Source of the DNA: an uncultured Paraburkholderia sp.
GTDB lineage: Bacteria > Pseudomonadota > Gammaproteobacteria > Burkholderiales > Burkholderiaceae
NCBI GenBank assembly: GCA_940746715.1
Contig: CALNWN010000001.1
Location: forward strand, 960,772-1,024,771
DNA: 64,000 bases
Reading direction: 5' to 3'
Shown: one piece after another, positions 59,935-64,000 of the stretch
How the letters are laid out: every line of letters begins with the position of its first letter
How positions within the stretch are numbered: position 1 is the stretch's first letter
Translations under genes and position numbers: made by a program
Notes under the pieces: model-generated
Databases searched by the model: none
Seen by the model: the letters and a program-made list of their open reading frames with translations, nothing else
What the model was told of the DNA's origin: nothing

Positions 59935-61191
59935 TCACATATTCTCGATCATCACCTGCCCGAAGCCCGAACACGAAACCTGCGTCGCACCTTCCATGAG
60001 ACGCGCGAAGTCGTAAGTAACGCGCTTTTGCAGGATCGACGTTTCCATCGACTTGATGATGAGGTCCGCCGCCTCGAACCAGCCGAGGTGTCGCAGCATC
60101 ATTTCCGCGGAGAGAATCTCCGAGCCCGGATTCACGTAGTCCTTGCCCGCGTACTTCGGCGCCGTGCCGTGGGTGGCCTCGAACATCGCGACCGAATCCG
60201 ACATGTTCGCGCCCGGCGCGATGCCGATGCCGCCCACCTGCGCGGCCAGCGCGTCCGACACGTAATCGCCGTTCAGATTCAGCGTGGCGATCACGTCGTA
60301 TTCCGCGGGGCGCAGCAGAATTTGCTGCAGGAAGGCGTCGGCGATCACGTCTTTCACGACGATGTCGCCGCCCGTCTTCGGATTCTTGACCTTCATCCAC
60401 GGACCGCCGTCGATCAGCTCCGCGTTGAACTCCTTTTGCGCCAGCGCATAACCATAGTCACGGAACGCGCCTTCCGTGTACTTCATGATGTTGCCCTTGT
60501 GCACGAGCGTGACCGAGCGCCGGTCGTTGTCGATCGCATACTGGATCGCCTTGCGCACGAGCCGCTCCGTGCCCTCGCGCGACACCGGCTTGATGCCGAT
60601 GCCCGAGGTTTGCGGGAAGCGGATCTTCTTCACGCCCATCTCTTCCTGCAGGAACTTGATGACCTTCTTGGCCTGCTCGGACTCGGCGGGCCATTCGATA
60701 CCCGCGTAGATGTCTTCCGAGTTTTCGCGGAAGATCACCATATTGGTTTTCTCGGGCTCGCGTACCGGCGAAGGCACGCCCTTGAAGTACTGCACCGGAC
60801 GCAGGCACACATACAGATCGAGTTCCTGGCGCAGCGCGACGTTCAGCGACCGAATGCCGCCGCCAACGGGCGTGGTCAGCGGCCCTTTGATGGACACCAC
60901 GTATTCTTTCAGCACCTGCAGCGTTTCTTCCGGCAGCCACACGTCCGGCCCGTAGACTTTGGTCGACTTCTCGCCCGCGTAGATTTCCATCCAGTGGATT
61001 TTTCTCTTGCCCGCGTAGGCCTTTTCGACCGCGGCGTTCACGACCTTGATCATGACCGGCATGATGTCGACGCCGGTGCCGTCGCCTTCGATAAACGGAA
61101 TGATCGGCTGATCCGAAACATTGAGCGAGAAATCCGCATTGACGGTGATCTTGTCACCACCGGTCGGAACCTTGATGTGCTGATACGGCAT
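59935..61191 (-). CDS. icd: NADP-dependent isocitrate dehydrogenase
   Basis: The 418-residue enzyme starts [20 protein letters not shown] and matches the E. coli Icd type: [39 protein letters not shown] with the regulatory serine, [40 protein letters not shown] and [19 protein letters not shown]. It oxidises isocitrate to 2-oxoglutarate in the TCA cycle. The serine implies AceK control as in enteric bacteria. Divergent from the rluE-type gene. Intact. Confidence 0.97.
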   Translation of the reverse strand: MPYQHIKVPTGGDKITVNADFSLNVSDQPIIPFIEGDGTGVDIMPVMIKVVNAAVEKAYAGKRKIHWMEIYAGEKSTKVYGPDVWLPEETLQVLKEYVVSIKGPLTTPVGGGIRSLNVALRQELDLYVCLRPVQYFKGVPSPVREPEKTNMVIFRENSEDIYAGIEWPAESEQAKKVIKFLQEEMGVKKIRFPQTSGIGIKPVSREGTERLVRKAIQYAIDNDRRSVTLVHKGNIMKYTEGAFRDYGYALAQKEFNAELIDGGPWMKVKNPKTGGDIVVKDVIADAFLQQILLRPAEYDVIATLNLNGDYVSDALAAQVGGIGIAPGANMSDSVAMFEATHGTAPKYAGKDYVNPGSEILSAEMMLRHLGWFEAADLIIKSMETSILQKRVTYDFARLMEGATQVSCSGFGQVMIENM

Positions 61192-61515
61192 GATCGGACT
61201 CCAGTGAAGGCTGTGCTGAAAGCTGATGGGAGACTACGAAAATGGTGCTCCTCGCGACGCGCAATGCCGGACGCGCGCACGCGGCCTGGCCGTTATTCTA
61301 GCCCACGCGGGCGCGGCATCGCGGCGCGCGGCTCCGGGTTTTCCAACATGCATGGAGCGACGAATCGCGGCGCCGGCCTTCTGTCATGTAGCGGACCGGC
61401 GCCGTCCGCCGGTGTCTTATGCTTTATTATCCCGCCATTCGCTACAGGCAATGCCCCCGCGGTTCTGCGCCGGTGCTTCATGCAGACGCACCGCGGCGCG
61501 CCTCCATTATTAGCT
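61192..61515. other. Gene-free divergent region between icd and the pseudouridine synthase
   Basis: 324 bases that must hold the icd and synthase promoters. I see no convincing gene or consensus promoter in it. Confidence 0.5.
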
Positions 61516-62085
61516 ATGCGTCTTCTTGCACTGAACAAGCCGTTCGGCACCATCTGCCAGTTTTCTCCGCACGAGACGCGCACGTCGCTCGCCGACTGGG
61601 TTAAACTGCCGGGCGTGTATCCGGCCGGGCGCCTCGACTCCGACAGCGAAGGCCTTCTGCTTCTCACCGACGACGGCGCGCTGCAAGCGCGGATCGCCGA
61701 ACCGCGTCACAAGCTCGTCAAACGCTATTGGGCGCAGGTGGAAGGCACGGTGGATGCCGCCGCGCTCAAGAAGCCCGCGCGCGGCGTCGACCTTGGCGAC
61801 TATGTGACGAAACCGTGTCGCGCCGATTATGTCGAGCCCGCCGATACGCTGTGGACGCGCACGCCGCCCATTTGCTATCGCGCCGCCATTCCCACCAGTT
61901 GGATCGAGGTGTCCATCACCGAAGGCAAGAACCGCCAAGTGCGCCGCATGACGGCTGCAGTCGGCTTTCCGACGCTGCGCCTCGTGCGCGTCGGCATCGG
62001 CGCGCTCGATATTTTTTCGCTCGGTCTGCAGCCGGGCGAATATGTCGAGGTGCCGCCCAACGCACCTTGGGAAGGCCTCGCGTGA
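61516..62085 (+). CDS. 23S rRNA pseudouridine synthase, RluE/RsuA family
   Basis: ATG 61516 gives 189 residues without an S4 domain, as in RluE. The core reads MRLLALNKPFGTICQFSPHE, the catalytic AGRLDSDSEGLLLLTDDGAL with its aspartate, RYWAQVEGTVDAAALKK, and EGKNRQVRRMTAAVGFPTLR. RluE makes pseudouridine-2457 in 23S rRNA. It is intact, whereas the RsuA-like synthase at 26 kb is broken. Confidence 0.9.
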   Translation: MRLLALNKPFGTICQFSPHETRTSLADWVKLPGVYPAGRLDSDSEGLLLLTDDGALQARIAEPRHKLVKRYWAQVEGTVDAAALKKPARGVDLGDYVTKPCRADYVEPADTLWTRTPPICYRAAIPTSWIEVSITEGKNRQVRRMTAAVGFPTLRLVRVGIGALDIFSLGLQPGEYVEVPPNAPWEGLA

Positions 62086-62471
62086 ATCGCTAACTCGTTG
62101 TATGCGCGAATAAAACGGCGCGTGAAACGTCACGATAAAAACCGTGAAACATCAACGCGCGCAGCGCTTAAGCAAAGCCTGGTTCACCTCAACGTCTCAC
62201 ATTGAAAGTTTTCCGCGAAATTCACGTCAACCGGCTCGCGAGCTCACGCGTTATTCGACGCAGATGCCGCCCGAAGCTGTCCGGCATTTAGCCTTACGGG
62301 CCTTTGTACAAGCCGTTTGCGCGGTGGGTGCAAGCAGTCTGAGCGCTCGGCAGACGCGTCGAAAATTTGTTCGATGCGACTGTCAACCGAAAGGTGGATG
62401 GCACGTTTACCGACATGACTCAAACATAACCGGGTCATTTGGTTAATTAACTCAAGCTGAGGATTTTCAAA
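62086..62471. other. Gene-free gap upstream of the small secreted protein
   Basis: 386 bases with no coding character on either strand. A TTAATTAA-rich patch near 62443-62452 could belong to the promoter of the next gene. Nothing else is recognisable. Confidence 0.4.
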
Positions 62472-62636
62472 ATGAACAAACTGATCGCCGCTCTGGTCGC
62501 TGGCCTCTTCGCAACGGCAGCATTCGCACAAGCTTCGGCAGCTCCGGCAGCAGCTGCTTCGTCGGCAAAGAAGACCACGAAGCACGCTCACAAGAAGTCG
62601 CACAAGAAGGCAGCAGCTTCGGCAGCTTCGGAGTAA
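62472..62636 (+). CDS. Small secreted Ala/Lys/His-rich protein
   Basis: ATG 62472 encodes 54 residues: signal peptide MNKLIAALVAGLFATAAFAQ (cut after AFA or AFAQ), then an Ala-rich stretch and KKTTKHAHKKSHKKAAASA. The mature part of about 35 residues is strongly basic. Such peptides are widespread in Burkholderia and annotated as hypothetical; binding to an anionic polymer or metal by the His/Lys part is only a guess. Followed by its own terminator. Confidence 0.75.
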   Translation: MNKLIAALVAGLFATAAFAQASAAPAAAASSAKKTTKHAHKKSHKKAAASAASE

Positions 62637-62692
62637 GTTTGTTGTAAAAACGCAGTCAAGAACTCGCTTCATTGCCGTTCTTACGGCGTTGA

Positions 62693-62727
62693 AAGGCAGA
62701 TCACCGCAAGGCGATCTGCCTTTTTGT
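62693..62727 (+). terminator. Rho-independent terminator of the small secreted protein gene
   Basis: AAGGCAGATC/GATCTGCCTT stem followed by TTTTGTTTTT, about 60 bases after the stop. Confidence 0.88.
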
Positions 62728-62780
62728 TTTTGACGCGCTCGCGTAACATTCCCCGGTTAATTTCAGCAAGGAGTCATGCC

Positions 62781-64000
<1,220 letters not shown>

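Overview
The window is GC-rich, densely coded, and reads as a Burkholderia/Paraburkholderia-type betaproteobacterial chromosome. The evidence is protein similarity recalled from that group and familiar local orders: ribH-nusB, fkpB-ispH, radC-rpmB-rpmG, ileS-lspA-coaBC-dut, clpA-clpS-cspA-icd, and a gsi glutathione-importer operon flanked by an RpiR regulator, iaaA and two peptidases. I see no insertion sequence, prophage, CRISPR array or integron. Two tRNA genes are present, Gly(CCC) and Leu(CAA).

Layout. 0-10 kb: ribH end, nusB, an aminotransferase, a lytic transglycosylase, ubiD, a LysE exporter, a threonine-dehydratase-like enzyme, a Tyr/Pro-rich secreted protein, a DUF2520 gene, EthD and yggT. 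10-18.5 kb: tRNA-Gly, trmB, uppP, a DUF1439 lipoprotein, YkgJ, hemN, tRNA-Leu, an amino-acid permease and a hydrolase. 18.6-25.8 kb: the glutathione/peptide salvage operon on the minus strand. 26-31 kb: a pseudouridine synthase, an epimerase, a flavin reductase, an ornithine-type aminotransferase and a GNAT. 31-36.3 kb: the branched-chain amino-acid ABC operon livKHMGF. 36.8-43.8 kb: ispH, fkpB, radC, rpmB, rpmG and the NAD genes nadB, nadC, nadA. 43.9-62.6 kb: an unbroken housekeeping block (desaturase, MscS, RNA methyltransferase, purN, ribF, ileS, lspA, coaBC, LLM oxidoreductase, dut, clpA, clpS, cspA, icd, rluE-type synthase and a small secreted protein). The end holds a DUF192 gene and the start of a second fusA.

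The dominant feature is lesions. About half of the protein genes between 0.8 and 43.8 kb, plus the last two genes, carry frameshifts, nonsense codons or internal deletions, while the sequence between lesions still reads as well-conserved protein. Many frameshifts are gain or loss of one CG/GC dinucleotide, and several larger deletions appear to lie between short direct repeats. Long essential genes (ileS, clpA, icd, coaBC, ispH, trmB, uppP, livHMGF) are clean. This non-random distribution fits recent erosion in a host-restricted or mismatch-repair-deficient lineage. Locally poor sequence quality remains a real alternative that only reads or an independent isolate can exclude.

If real, the strain has lost de novo NAD synthesis (nadA, nadB and nadC all broken), glutathione import (gsiA, gsiB, gsiC), the leucine-binding protein of this liv cluster, RadC, and oxygen-independent coproporphyrinogen oxidase. 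No obviously new defence, metabolic or mobile system was found. The unexplained items are a three-hairpin intergenic element at 3.5-3.6 kb and a small gene at 8.2-8.3 kb with an in-frame TAG.
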